DNA from: Desmodus rotundus
Lineage: Eukaryota; Chordata; Mammalia; Chiroptera; Phyllostomidae
Assembly (NCBI RefSeq): GCF_022682495.2
Contig: NC_071398.1
Coordinates: 91,477,705 to 91,541,704, forward strand
Reading direction: 5' to 3'
DNA length: 64,000 bases
Below, in pieces: positions 42,439-53,770 of this stretch. Under the pieces are notes generated by a model. It saw only the letters and a list, made by a program, of their open reading frames with translations. It did no database searches and was not told the DNA's origin. The first letter of the stretch is position 1; the number at the start of each line of letters is the position of its first letter. Position numbers and translations under genes: made by a program.

Positions 42439-43172
42439 AAAAGGTCATTTGTGCTGGGTCACGGGTAACTGTGTCCAGGGCCAACAGTCCCCGCTACTTC
42501 CTCCTCCTTCCCTACTCTGCACCTGCCCCAGCCTCTGACCCGGAGGAACTCAGGAGAGATTCCCCAGTCGTTCCTGAGGTAATACATTAGGTTCTTTACT
42601 GAACTTAAGTTCACCAGCCCCCAAATGACATCACCTATCACCTTTAGCTCCACAAGCTTCTCCTCCCCCATGGCCTCCAACACCAGTCCATGGAGCTTTG
42701 GAGTGGAGCCAAAGACATAGGGACCTACTCCCTAATACCCCCAGGGGCTGGCTGCTAAAAACAAGCCAACTAACATGAACCCACCTTCCTCCCCTCCACA
42801 TCTGCTGCTCTGCTGGGCCACCTGTGTGACCTCTCTGGCCAGGACACCCCTGGGCTGCTTCTCACCCCAACCAGCTACAGCCGTACCACAGGCTAACTCA
42901 GCCCTATGCCCTAAACAGCAGTTGTGGTGTTCCAGCAAAAGCATTCTCCCAGACTAGCCTCCCCTCCCCCTCGCCCCCCTTGGCTGCCTTGGCCCCTCAT
43001 TCTGTGACCAGATCAGCCTATCTTTGCACTTGGGCCAGTCCCTGACCCTGCCAGGTGACCTGTCACTCATCCAAGGACTCTACTTTAAGGACAATCAATT
43101 TAGGTTTCAGAAATTTGGGAGACCTGGGGAGATTTTCCTAAATGAGATCCCCGCTTCCAGCACAAACTCCCA
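42439..43172. other. Unique sequence
   Basis: No exon or repeat is recognised. Confidence 0.3.
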
Positions 43173-43185
43173 GTTGCCTAGCAAC
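43173..43185. promoter_or_regulatory. RFX X-box, near-perfect palindrome
   Basis: GTTGCCTAGCAAC has two perfect RFX half-sites (GTTGC and GCAAC) with a three-base centre. It is extended by CA and TG to a 17-base near-palindrome. A TAATAATTATC cluster lies about 90 bp downstream at 43273-43284. The surrounding 43020-43330 has no recognised repeat and could be an enhancer. Confidence 0.6.
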
Positions 43186-44204
43186 TGTAGGAAGGGATCT
43201 GGGAAATCCAGAGCATACTCCAGCCCCGTGTGCTGTGATGAGCTGGCCCACCTAGGGGGTAATGCACTGCAGCTAATAATTATCAAGGGTGACAACCCTC
43301 ATCCAGACCTGCTATTACTGTGTTTACAGAGGAGCAATTGCTACAGAAGCTCACACCACTGGCCTTTCCCAGGCCCTCACCCTTCCCGCCCTGTGCTGAC
43401 TAAGGAAGTAGAAATAGCCTCAGGATGTTCCCAGGAGTAGAAGCTATAGCCTCAGAGTGCCCCAGGGGTGCTGTGACACCGGTTCTGCCACTGAAGCTAC
43501 TCCCCAAAGCTGTGAGTGGCCCCCCGCAGAGGCAGAAGAAAGGACGAGAGTGAGGTCCAGGGTGTAGACCCTTGACCTGGGTGGAGGTGGCCAGCGTCCA
43601 GGGCCAAGAGAACTAGGGATGATGTTTGGGATATGGGATGGGGGTGGAAGGGGAAGGACTGGTCCTATTAAAGGGATTCTGAGCTCCCTCTTTCTTTCCT
43701 GAAGCCAGTGGCCTTCTCTGCCTTCCGAGTGGCCCATTCAAGGCCTAGCTAAGGATGAGGAATACATGGGGAGCTGAGAATGTTAAGCCCCACCCTCCAC
43801 CTTCCCCCAATCCCAGCCCCTCTGGTTTCTATGTCTCTAGCTTTGTCAACCTGATATTCCATCCAATGTCATGAAGCCAACAGGGAAGGAGGATAGAAGA
43901 AATTGACAAAGCCAGTCCACTTGCTTCTCTCTTGGGAGCTCCCTTCTTTATGAACTGCCCAGCTAAGCTTCAGAGTGAAAAAAAACACCCGGGCTTCCAG
44001 CAACTGCTGTCCCTGAGAATGACATATCACCCTTCCTTCCAGAAAGCTTTCCAGCTCTGCCTCTGCGTGCGTCCTCCATGCCCTGGGTGCCGAATCCTGG
44101 TGCTAACAATGACACCCTGATGTACCCCACCTCTTTTCTTCGGTTCCTCTCCCTCCCTGCGGCAAAGTCAGACCACTGCGGAGCCTACCTGGGAGTCAAG
44201 ACCA
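43186..44204. other. Unique sequence
   Basis: No exon or repeat is recognised beyond the possible enhancer around 43020-43330. Confidence 0.3.
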
Positions 44205-44355
44205 TGATATAATCTCCTCTACTGTCCCCATTTCACAGATGAGGAAACTGAAGGCCAGAGAGAGAAAGTGGCTGCCCCACGACCACACTGCAGGTTATTG
44301 GCAGTTAATGGCAAACTTGAAACTGGAGCCCAAGCTTCCTGACTTCGGCTCAACT
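44205..44355 (-). repeat. MIR SINE, inverted
   Basis: 'gtccccatttcacagatgag', 'gaaactgaaggccagagaga' and 'cacgaccacactgcaggtta' are a clear inverted MIR core. Confidence 0.78.
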
Positions 44356-44524
44356 GTCTTTTCTGACACACCAGCCTGCCCTTTGATTCTTCTTACACTT
44401 CTGGTTCAGATCACAGAAATGGAGTGTTTTGGTTCTAGGGTTTTGTTGTTGTTTTTTTTTTTAATCTAGCACCATAGGGTTAGATACCAAACACTTTAAA
44501 CTTAAAAAAATTTTTTTTTCCAAG

Positions 44525-44700
44525 GCTTTTATCCTATCCTCAGAACACTGAGTTCAGGGAAGTAAAGTTGACATTACTCTTGAATAGTTCGGGAAACTGA
44601 GGTCAGAAAGGGTTGCCCTGAATCACAACAAAGATGTGTCTGAAGTGGGACTAAGAATTTGTGTTTTCTGACTCTTTATCTAGTGTGCCTTCCATGGTAC
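44525..44700 (-). repeat. MIR SINE, inverted
   Basis: 'tttatcctatcctcagaaca', 'gttcgggaaactgaggtcag', 'gccctgaatcacaacaaaga' and 'gtgttttctgactctttatc' show a second inverted MIR only 170 bp after the first, separated by A/T homopolymer runs (44448-44519). Confidence 0.68.
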
Positions 44701-45168
44701 TCTATGCCTCCATAAATTGGGCCTTGTCACCGGAAGTACCCAAGTGCCACCCTTCTGAAGAAGAGGGCTGGACACATAACCAGACCACCATGACGTGTTA
44801 ATTCTGAGCTCACGGGCTTCCTCATGCAAGCCACTGGTTCCCCAGACACCATCCTCGAGGAGAGGCCCTCCTCCCCTCTCTCTTTTCCCTGCCCCGCTCC
44901 CAGCATTGCCATACCCTTGGTGGAAGAGCACTTCTGCTCCCAGCTGCGTCCCACTCCCCGTGGGAAAAGTGTCAGTGAGAAGTGCCCACTCAGCATTCCT
45001 GGATGCCTCTGGTGGTGGTGTGGGTGGGTGGGGCCTCCAGCGCCTTTTGCAAGCTGTAGGGTGTTCGCCAGGAAGCCTGGCTAGTTGGCGCAGCCAGAGC
45101 TCCTGCCAGGCTGCCCTGCTCTGGGCAAGGGTCCCTCTGCTCAGACCCCTGCAGACGTTGTGATAAGG
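44701..45168. other. Unique sequence
   Basis: No exon or repeat is recognised. Confidence 0.3.
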
Positions 45169-45355
45169 CAGTGGGTCTCAAACTTCAGAGAGCATCAGAA
45201 TCACTCGGGGGGCTTGACCCGCACAGATTGCTGAGCCCGAGAGTTTCTGGTTCAGTAGGTCTGGGGTGAGCCTGTGACTTTGCATTCCAAGTTTGCAAAT
45301 GCCACCGATGCGGCTGGTCCTCCTGGACTTTGAGAACCGCACTTTGAGAGCCACT
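45169..45355 (+). mobile_element. MER5A-type hAT MITE with target duplication
   Basis: Starts CAGTGGGTCTCAAACTT and ends 'actttgagagccactg', the MER5A termini, with 'gtttctggttcagtaggtct' and 'tgatgcggctggtcc'-like text inside. The flanks TGATAAGG (45161-45168) and TGATAAAG (45356-45363) are an 8-bp hAT target duplication with one mismatch. Confidence 0.85.
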
Positions 45356-45363
45356 GTGATAAA

Positions 45364-46934
45364 GCCAATGACTCACACAAATCTGTGGTCAGCTACACGG
45401 GTCTGGAGTCTGGGGAGGATCAGAGAGTATGGAGAGGAGGGCTGGGGCTGGAAGGAGTATGACTGAGGACCAGACAATGACACCGAAATTCGGCATGTGC
45501 TAGTGGTGTGTACACTTGTGGCAACTAAATGCTCATCCCAGGCTAAGTGTGGCCATTGGGGAACTGGGAACCTAGAGATGAAAGGCCCTGGCTCTTCACT
45601 CTCCTTCTCCCCTCCACTCTCAGCTGCTTCCCTGCAGAGAAAGTTCTCTGAGCTTTGGCTTGCTGGTGCCTCCAGGGCAGCAGGCAGTGGGGGGTGGGCA
45701 AAGTAAGCCATGCCTTGTGTCTCTAGGTATACCAGACTGCAAGGCGCAGAGACTCCAGGGAGGGCACCCTAAGGAGCTCAGAGTAGAAATTCATTGTCCA
45801 GCGGGAGAAGGGCCCAGATAAGTCACTGAAGGGGGGGATACTAGGCGGGAAGAGGGAGGACGCAGGGATAGCACAGCCCCAGCCACTGCTGTCTTCTGTT
45901 GGCAACTGTCCCTCTCTCCTCCTTCAGAGGGCTCAGCCAGGGCCAGCTGTCTGCCAGAGTTCCAGGAGGGCAGGGATCTAGTCCCTCGGGAGGTAAAGGG
46001 ATGGCATCCAGGCATTCGCCTCCCCCCCCCACCCCCCCCACCCCCCCCCCCAACCCCCCCCGCTGATCCCTCCGGGTGGGAAGGCTGGGAGGAGAGAGAA
46101 AGACAGTCCCTCTGCAAATCAGTGAGCATACCGCTCAGCTGGAGCACGAGACTGCCCGGGAGGCTGGGAAGCAGAGGTCTTGAAGCTCAAAGATGTGATG
46201 ACTAAATGCCAAGAAAGCTGACCCAGCCCTCCTGAGTCATTTCCCCAAGGGCTTCCCAGTGGCCAAAGGGCTGAATGTGCCCAGAACCTGCCTTACCTAT
46301 AGGCTGAGGCATGCAGTATATAATTTAAGGGAAAGCCAGGCAGATCTGCCCCCAAATCCCTCTTCTATAACCTAGAATAGGGCCAGAAATTAGTTTTCAT
46401 CGCTTTGGGACTTAGGTTATTTGGGAAGAGAAGCATGGCAGAGGAGAGGGGAGCATACAGAACTCTGGGATTCTTCTCCACAGACAAAGGAAGCCATCTG
46501 GGAGTGGGCATGGGGTGGGCAGGAAAGCAAGCTGGGGACAGAAAGAGAGCTGGAGAAGTCTCTACCCTACCCCATGAAGAGGCTCCGCACCTGTGGCCTC
46601 ATACTTGTGGCGGAGGAGCATCCCAGACACGCCACCCTGGCCCCTGTGAGCAACATGTTTGGCCTCCTCCCTGACTCCACACCCTCGCCTCTTCCCGCCT
46701 CCCACCTGTCGGGCCTGTTGCAAGACTCCATTGACCGATGTTTACAGAATGCTCCGAAGAATGATCCAGTTGCCAAATGCCTGAGTCATCTGGGCTAGTC
46801 ACCCTTTGCTTCCCACCAGCGTGGAGATGAGGCTTAGCAACATTTCTTCACAGGGCCTCACGGGCTCAGAGGCCAAGCACGCTTCCTAGGCCTGCCTTCT
46901 TCCAAAAACAGGTGGGAAGGAAAGAAAGACACCT
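45364..46934. other. Unique sequence with C-tract and an uncertain frame
   Basis: Includes the C-tract at 46021-46061. A 125-codon plus-strand frame at 46421-46798 ends in a hydrophilic segment; no domain is recognised and it is probably chance. Confidence 0.3.
46021..46061. repeat. Interrupted C-tract, strong G-quadruplex potential on minus strand
   Basis: Four blocks of 7-12 C, separated by one or two A, span 41 bases. The complementary strand therefore has four long G-runs with one- or two-base loops, ideal for a very stable quadruplex. Base calls may be unreliable here. Confidence 0.88.
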
Positions 46935-47115
46935 TTAGCAAGTGCCTGGTATCTGTAGGGACTGAAACAGCCACTCTCACACATTTTACACATTATCAGA
47001 TATCACAACCTTGTGTGGCTTTATGACACTGTTTTCAGCTGAGGCAACTGGAGCAGAGAGGTTAAGTGGTTTGACCCAAAGACAGAACTAGAAACTAGTA
47101 CATTCAAGAGTGGAA
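46935..47115 (-). repeat. MIR SINE, inverted
   Basis: 'agcaagtgcctggtatctgt', 'tatcacaaccttgtgtggct', 'ttcagctgaggcaactggag' and 'cagagaggttaagtggtttg' follow the inverted MIR. Confidence 0.68.
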
Positions 47116-47589
47116 CCATGTTGTCTTTACCTGGGTTCCCCCCAAAGCAGAGCCTGAGACAGAGGCTGATATGTGAGTAGTGTATCTGGGAGTGTGACCC
47201 AAGGCAGCAGAAACAGGAAAGAAGAGAAAGCCAATATGGCAACATACCAATGCTGTCCATACAGGTCGAGTGGTTGACCAGTCCTATGGGACCATTGGAG
47301 ACACTTGGAAATGTATCTCAGGATCATCCACCGGGAAGAAAGGGGGAAAGCACTGATCCACTGGCTGGATCCCTCTTGGTCAAGGGTTGTCCCACAGGTT
47401 ATTGACACACCGGTATTTTCTGATTTGCACACACACAAGGCTGGGAACCCTGCAGAGAACCAGCCACAGTGACAAAGGATGGAGTAAGATTCCAGGCTGC
47501 AAAGCCTGGTCCCAGCACACCATCCACATAACTTCTACAAGGTCAGTTGGGCATTCAGGGTAAGAGTCAAAATACGAGTTATAGCTCAT
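47116..47589. repeat. Possible ancient interspersed repeat, unassigned
   Basis: The start 'cctgggttccccccaaagca' followed by 'gagcctgagacagaggctga' resembles a common mammalian repeat I cannot name. The right part is unrecognised. Confidence 0.35.
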
Positions 47590-48235
47590 GACTTCCATCC
47601 ATTTATTCAACAAACATTCAGTGCAGGCCCACTATGTGCCAGACACTGGGGTTCAACAGTGAACAAGGAAGGCAAGATCGTTGCTCTTATGGAGCTTCAG
47701 TTTTAGAGGGCAGGGTGGAGACAACAATAGTTAGCATCTGAGCAAATGAACAAGTGCAGACTGTGTATCAGGTGCTGCACCAAGCACTAGGAAACCCCAG
47801 AAGAAATTATGTTCTTACTGGGGAGACATGAAAGCAAAGTGCTGCAATCTAACGTGGTAACTGCTGTGAATAGGGAACACACACCATTCTCTGGAGCATG
47901 CAGTGGGGCCACCTTATTCCAGACCAGCCCACAGGGGATATCAGGAAAGGCTCTCTGGCAAAGACAAGACACAAGCTCTTTTGAAGGCCAGGCATCCCTG
48001 GAGTGGGGAAGGGAAGGGTGTGCTCCAGGAGAGGGAACAGAATGGGCAAAGATGGAGAGGAATGAGAGTCTGCCATGCTCTGGAAAACTACAACAAATTC
48101 AGTGTGACCACAGGGTGCTACATATGCAGGACAGTGTCAAAAGGTGAGGCAGGAAAGGCAGGCAGGGGATAGACCACAAAGACGTGAGTACCTGAAGCAT
48201 TTGGAATTAATTCTAAAAGTGAAAGTAGGCCTCTT
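47590..48235 (-). repeat. L2 LINE, inverted, long fragment
   Basis: 'tccatttattcaacaaacat', 'cccactatgtgccagacact', 'gttcaacagtgaacaaggaa', 'gctcttatggagcttcagtt', then the L2 body ('gggagacatgaaagc', 'gaggaatgagagtctgcc', 'gcatttggaattaattct'). It is the longest L2 copy in the window at about 640 bp. An internal partial repeat of 'tatcaggtgctgcaccaagc' suggests a MIR or second L2 piece around 47735-47800. Confidence 0.82.
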
Positions 48236-50602
48236 TTAGTTCTCTAAGCCCAATGAGCTGTTCAACATCTCAGCCAAGAGTGGAGATAAAACCAAACAGT
48301 CAACACAGAGACAGGTCCCAATGGCCTTGGAGAGTGGCCAGCTCCACGCATATGAGTTGCCTGGGTTACATGTCAACAACTCAGCTGTCACACTTGATGG
48401 GCCACAGTGGGCAGAGGGCTTGCTTTTGGTCACTCTGGCCAGTGCACCAGCCTCAAGGTCAGTTCCTTTGAGGCTAAAGAGTCCATCTTCTACCCCATGT
48501 CTTTCAGCATCCAATTCAGCCCCTCCCCTCCTCAGCCTTGCCCTTGGTAGGCAGAATTTCAAGGGCTCCTGCCATTGGTCCTTGACCTTGAGGACCCTGA
48601 GTACAGGCAAGGTGCCTCCGGCCCTCCTTTGATTCACATGGAATATTAAGCAGGGATATGCAGCTGAACCCCACCACTGATAGCTAAACTGGAAAAGCGA
48701 CTGGCAGCTGGCTGCATCCCTCTCAGACAGCCACCACATCCATCATCTGGGCAGGAGAAGAGCTTCCCACAGCCCACCATGCATCCCGCAATCCCCAGCA
48801 GAGCCCTTGTCGAACTGAGCCCCCGGCTTCTTTGCATCCTTCAAAGCAAAGAACCCTGCGGTGATCTGAGTGCAGACAAGAGCAAAACTGAGCAGCAGCC
48901 TTCTTGATCTCAAGTTCAGCATCGAGTGAAATCCCATTCCATCATCCTATAGCAGAAAGGTTCTGAGATAACTCAAGCCACAGTCGTAGGTCCACAGGCC
49001 CTGTAGTTCAGAGGCGTCTGAGCACCTTGAACCTGCAGTCAGGACCTGGGGTTGGCTCAGCATCCTTCAGCTCACAGGAATGATGTGAAGACAGCAAAAA
49101 TGGCTCTAAACGCTATCCCTGGTGTTTTGAATTTTTTTCCCTTGACCTGTCCCTAGATCCCATTCCTCCAGTCTCCTAGTCGGTGCTGAGTGGCCCTTTT
49201 CTGTGCCTGCCAGTCTGCTCCTTACAGCAGATGGTCATCCAAGGCTGCGTTGTCCCACCGAGACAGCATCTGCATTTCAGTGAGTCCCAGAGATTATGCT
49301 CAAACTAGACCAAGGTCCCAACAGAAGCTGCAGGCTAGTAGGAGTCCTGGTTAGGGTCATATGAGAGCTCCCCTCACCCCCAAAACACACAAGGCCCTTC
49401 AAATCACACACCCAGATCCTTGCAGAGCTCCAAGGCATGATCCCCTGGAGGACATTCTGGGCCTGAGACTCAGAGAGTGTCCACAGCTGTGGAAGAGGGA
49501 GGCTACTCTGGGACACACATGAACACAAACCAGCAAGGCAGCGGTTTCCATCCCATGGATGCCAAGGGCTCTAATTAAACTGGCTCCTGAGTTGCTCCCC
49601 TGAATAGATAAGCATATCAGAATCCTTGTGAGGCCCATCTCCCAGACGTGCACTATCCTGCAATTCTCCTCTACCTTCACTCCCACCTGGCTCTCCCTGG
49701 CTTACAGGTCCTGAGAGTCCCTACAGATGCTGGGACTGTTCCTGAGGAGGCTGCTGAAGGGGGAGGGGGTGGTGCTGAGCACTGGCCAGGGAAGGAATTC
49801 TTGGGACTTAGCTTGCCAAATATGGGAAAAGAAAGATGGGCCCTGGAGCTGATTCCAGGCTGCCCAAGCGCTGGGATGTCATCTTTCCCAGCAACCGTGA
49901 CAAGCTCCCACCCGCTCCATCCCCAGGCTCCTGGTAGGAGCCAACGAAACAGATCTGTCTTCGTAAGTCCAGGCCCTCTGACTGTCACAGCTTATATTTT
50001 AAAAAGACCAAGAGAGACTAAACCTCCTGGTCTCTTCTTGGATCTCCGTGACAGATTTTTCTGATTCACTTCATTACCTCCTCCCACAGGGGCCCATTCA
50101 TTTCCGCCTCATTTTCCTCCCGGTTCTTATTCCTGTCCCCATCCCACTCCGGTACATCCCAACAGAGTGGGCTCTGTCCTCACTCAGCTTTCCCCCTGGC
50201 AGACACAGCCCCCCTCCCTGGCACTTCTCTCTGGATTAATATAGTTTCTCTTTTCCTGCTCCTCTCCTGCAGATCAAAGCCCTGGAGATCTTTCAATCCA
50301 GCATCTCAGGAAGAAACAAATCACAGGGCAATGGTGTAAGAGGATGCTGCTGACCTCTGGGCTCTGATTGAGACGTGGTGGGGTACAGGAGCCCTCACTC
50401 TGGCCTGGAACCCTTCCTGCCTCAGTTTGCTCTGAGTATCAGTGGCTTCTGCAAAGATCTTCACCACCACCATTCACATCTCCAAATCTCCCACAGCATC
50501 TAGCAGAGCAGCAGTACAGAGTACACACTCGGTAAATAATTGATGCATGCAATCCCTATATAGCTGGAGCCACTTGCTGAATGCTGCCTAGGATCATCAG
50601 TA
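48236..50602. other. Long unique stretch, no gene recognised
   Basis: 2.3 kb of mixed composition with short frames on both strands. A weak L2-like tail lies near 50440-50550 ('cagagtacacactcggtaaa'). I see no exon, promoter or RNA gene. Confidence 0.3.
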
Positions 50603-50604
50603 TA

Positions 50605-50802
50605 GAGGGTCCGGCAGAAGTAACGTCTGCTTGAGTTTGGTTGGTAGGGGAATAATACAGGTGTAATAATTTATAGTTTTAATTCAAACATTTTCACATA
50701 AAATGTCATGTAGTATGCTTGACTGTGATATTGTTATGTTACAGAAATACATGCTTATGATTTTGTAATAAAAAAGGGGGCCATTAATTGTGTCGGACCC
50801 TG
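50605..50802. mobile_element. 198-bp mariner-type MITE
   Basis: TA flanks both ends (50603-50604 and 50803-50804). The left end GAGGGTCCGGCAGAAGTAA and the right end, read inverted, CAGGGTCCGACACAATTAA are inverted repeats of the mariner CAGGGTCCG kind. The AT-rich body has no coding. The well-preserved ends and flanks suggest it is younger than the Tigger copies. Confidence 0.85.
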
Positions 50803-50804
50803 TA

Positions 50805-53149
50805 TTTCAAAATTGGAGGCTCTTAGAGTTAGAAGGGACTGGAGGTCACTGGCTCCTCCCCCATGCAGCACAGGACACACACTGCAGGATTTCTGACCTG
50901 TGGACATCTTGCCTTGACTCCTTGACCATCTCCGTGACCATGAATGCCTCAGGAAGCCCCATCCATCATAGCTGAGATCTCCAATTCTGAGAAAATCCTC
51001 TATATTATTTTGTCAGAAATCTCCTCTCCCCACGGCTGCACCCCGCACCCCTCCACACAGTGGCCGCAGAACTGACTGCAGGACTTGTGTTTGCTGTGAG
51101 GGAGAGAGCTCCTTGAGGTGCCCTAACCCAGTGGCCCAGAAAGAGCCACAGCAAACTGATCTGCTACTTGAAGGTGGTGGCAAATCCCCTCTGGAGCACC
51201 GGGTAAGGAGAACAGAAGAAAAGGAAACCCAGTGAAAGGCTCTGCCCATATGTGTCCCCACTCCACATAGCCAGGTCTCTGCCCCCTCGTACTCTCCTTG
51301 GCTGATGAGACAGCAACCAGCAATGTAACACCACAAAAAATCCTAGAGTTGCTGGGCTCCCTTCCTGACCCCCGGGGCCATCGAAATGCTGTTGACAACA
51401 CTCCCACCAGGAAGACGTGCTCACAGAGAGAGCAGGGATGAGCCTTCACTCCCTCTGCTCAGTGCTCTTGACACTGTTAACGAATCCAGAAGATGGAACC
51501 ACAGACAGCAGTCAACTCTGGACTGGGTTTCAGATCAGCTCTTCCAAAGTACAGATCCATTTTTCATTCTGAGGCTTTCAAAGAACAAGATGCTGTTTGT
51601 AGAGCCATAACCCTAGCTGGCATTTTTCTAGACATTGGGATATTAAGTGAATGGCAATGCAAAGATACACTATGCAAATAATAGCCACATAACTAAGCTC
51701 CTTTGGTACTGGACCACAGGCCTAGAATAGTCCAAAGAAAGCACTTCCTTGCCTGTGTTCCTGGACCCTGAAACTGGCCCTAAGTCAGAAAAATAGTGTA
51801 GGGAATATCAGAGAACAATATTCATGAATATTTATTCCCTGAAAGGCTGAGTTTTAAAGTTAGCAGGGGTGGGGGGAGGAACCAAGTAGAGGTGATAATA
51901 ATGGTGGAGACGAAGTAGTGTTAAGTGACAGACCTTTATAAACTACAATACCTAGATTCATTTTGCTTACTGGAGGCATAGTTCTACTCTGGGGCTTCTT
52001 TTTTTTAAATGGAAAAAAAGATAAAATAAAGGGTGCCTTTGTTGGGCAGAAAAGAAATAAAAGGAAATGGAAACATTAAAAATGTGAGTGCTTATAGTCT
52101 GCAGCACACACTGAACTCTACCCACCTCCCTGAAACATGTCCAGCAGAACCCCTGTCCCCTCCAGGCTCAGACAGGGAGTCCCAGCATGGGTTCTTGGAG
52201 ATGGCAGCAGGACCTTGGTTCTGGGATGGCCTAGGGTTTGACTTTGCAGAGCTAAAAGGGGAAGAAGTTGAAACAATGCGAAGCCCTCCCACCAGATTCC
52301 ACCTTCTTCTGTTGGCCACTTCCTTCCCTCCTTTTCCTTCCCTTCCTGCAGGAGCAGCTCTGCCCCACCTTCCTTCCTGGGGAGGAGGACCTGCCCTTTC
52401 CTCTTCTAGAGCCGGTGCCAAAGGGATGAACAATGTGATGTTGAGGGGTCAGTGGGAAGGGAGCGTAGAGGTGGGAAGAGACAGATGGTGTATGAGCTAA
52501 AGCAAAGAGTGGCCAAGCAGAGGTGGAATAAGAGAGATGTTTGACTCCTCAAGTTGCACCAAGGGTCTCTGACTCCTTCCCAGTTTCTTTTAATTAAGCT
52601 CACAAGCAAAGAGACTGCTGATGGTGACAGCAGAATCCCCCACCCCGGGCCCACCCATGGTACCCGAACAATGGGAGTTCAGGGTCGCAGGAAAAGGGTG
52701 GTGTCAGCGAGATACGAAAGAGGCTCAGTCTAGGTACCCATTTGCCATCTCTTCCGCTGTCCACAGCCCTCTGCGAGAAAAAGTGGAAAGGAAACCAGGA
52801 AAGAGGCAGAGATGTCCAGAGGGTTTCTGAACGTCTAGAAAGTCGAAGGACGGAAGGTAGGTTTAGGTTGAATAGGCAGGGGAGCAGACAATAGAAAGGG
52901 TAACTCCGAGCTGCAACGTGGAAGGAGAGGGAAGCAGTCGCTCTTACAAATGTATTAAGCTACCAAAGGAGAGGACAGAGTGGGGGAGGGGCAAGGTCAG
53001 ATGGAGTCATGTTTTAAGGCGAAGCTTTTTGGAGTGAGGGCCAAACTGGAGGTGGCGGCATAAAAGAGAAAGCACCACAGGAGGCAGTTGTGCGGATGGA
53101 ACGAGTGAGAGATGAAGACAAAAGTGGTAAGAAATCAAAGGGTCGGTGG
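50805..53149. other. Mostly unique sequence
   Basis: 50815-51030 ('ttagaagggactggaggtca' onward) may be an old CR1/L3-like relic. 51780-51840 holds GAACAATATTCATGAATATTT-type words and could be an enhancer. A 155-codon plus-strand frame at 52033-52500 shows no domain. Confidence 0.3.
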
Positions 53150-53455
53150 AGTGAAGGGGGGCGTCAAGGCAACGCCTGGAAGAGCCCCGCTTTGTCTGGC
53201 AAGGGCTGCGGCGTCAGCACGTGCAGCCAGAGCGCCCAGGGCCGCCAGGCTCCCTGTAGGGGACCCGAGAGAAAGCGTGGTGAGCAGGGGGCATCCTCCG
53301 CCCCTGCGATTAGCCGAGCCTCTTGCCGCGGGCCACGCTGCAGAAGGGGCGCATTGTTAGGTCCCAGGCTGCAGCAGATTGCCGCTGTCCTGCAATACCC
53401 TCACGCCCTGGCACCGCGCCACTGGCACCACCCGGGGCTTGGAAATAGCTGCACC

Positions 53456-53469
53456 GTTCCCATGGTGAC
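53456..53469. promoter_or_regulatory. Weaker RFX X-box
   Basis: GTTCCCATGGTGAC keeps the CCATGG centre and outer GT/AC of the X-box but deviates in both half-sites. It lies 85 bp from the perfect box. Confidence 0.4.
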
Positions 53470-53540
53470 AAGGCAGCTCCAACCCCCGCCCACCCGCTGA
53501 GCTGGCCGGTCTGCTGCCCCCCACCTGAGCGCCCTCCCTT

Positions 53541-53554
53541 GTTACCCGGGCAAC
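53541..53554. promoter_or_regulatory. Perfect RFX X-box
   Basis: GTTACCCGGGCAAC fits GTTRCC-NN-RGCAAC exactly. It is next to a Kozak ATG in the CpG island, a typical distance from the start of transcription for RFX-driven genes. The central CCGGG contains a CpG whose methylation affects RFX binding. Confidence 0.7.
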
Positions 53555-53555
53555 C

Positions 53556-53633
53556 ATGGCCGCGGCTGCAGGAGGCAACTCGCAGCACTGCCCGGCCCCG
53601 CCCCCGCCCCACCAGCTCTCCAGCAGGGCGTGA
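53556..53633 (+). CDS. Short 25-residue frame in CpG island (uORF or first-exon start)
   Basis: accATGG is an optimal start context. The frame reads MAAAAGGNSQHCPAPPPPHQLSSRA and then stops. Alanine/proline-rich starts are common for first coding exons in CpG islands, but the TGA at 53631 ends it unless a splice donor within is used; the only GT candidates are weak. It could be an upstream open frame or chance. Confidence 0.2.
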   Translation: MAAAAGGNSQHCPAPPPPHQLSSRA

Positions 53634-53770
53634 ACCTCCGGGCCACAAGCGCCGGGGGGAGCCAGCGCAGGAAGCCGCCCTCCTCTCTGCTAGTCGGGCC
53701 CGGAAAGGCGGGAGCAGGGAGGAAGCTGCCCCGCTGCGGATGCTGTAGGAGCACCCGTGCTGGTCTCCTA

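Larger units (their letters stand above)
53150..53770. promoter_or_regulatory. CpG island, likely promoter with RFX X-boxes
   Basis: This is the densest CpG region of the window (for example ggctgcggcgtcagcacgtg, cgcgccactggcaccacccg, atggccgcggctgcagg, ccccgcccccgcccc). It carries Sp1-type CCCCGCCC boxes and no TATA box, and is free of transposons. A perfect RFX X-box sits at 53541-53554 and a weaker one at 53456-53469, a pattern seen at cilium-gene promoters. A Kozak ATG follows at 53556. Direction is not settled: long frames exist on both strands but match nothing I know. It may be the promoter of a coding or non-coding gene extending out of recognisable sequence. Confidence 0.65.

Noticed and set aside
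46421..46798. 125-codon plus-strand frame with a protein-like end (DSIDRCLQNAPKNDPVAKC)
   Set aside because: The first half is implausible and nothing is recognised. Codon conservation would be needed to take it further.
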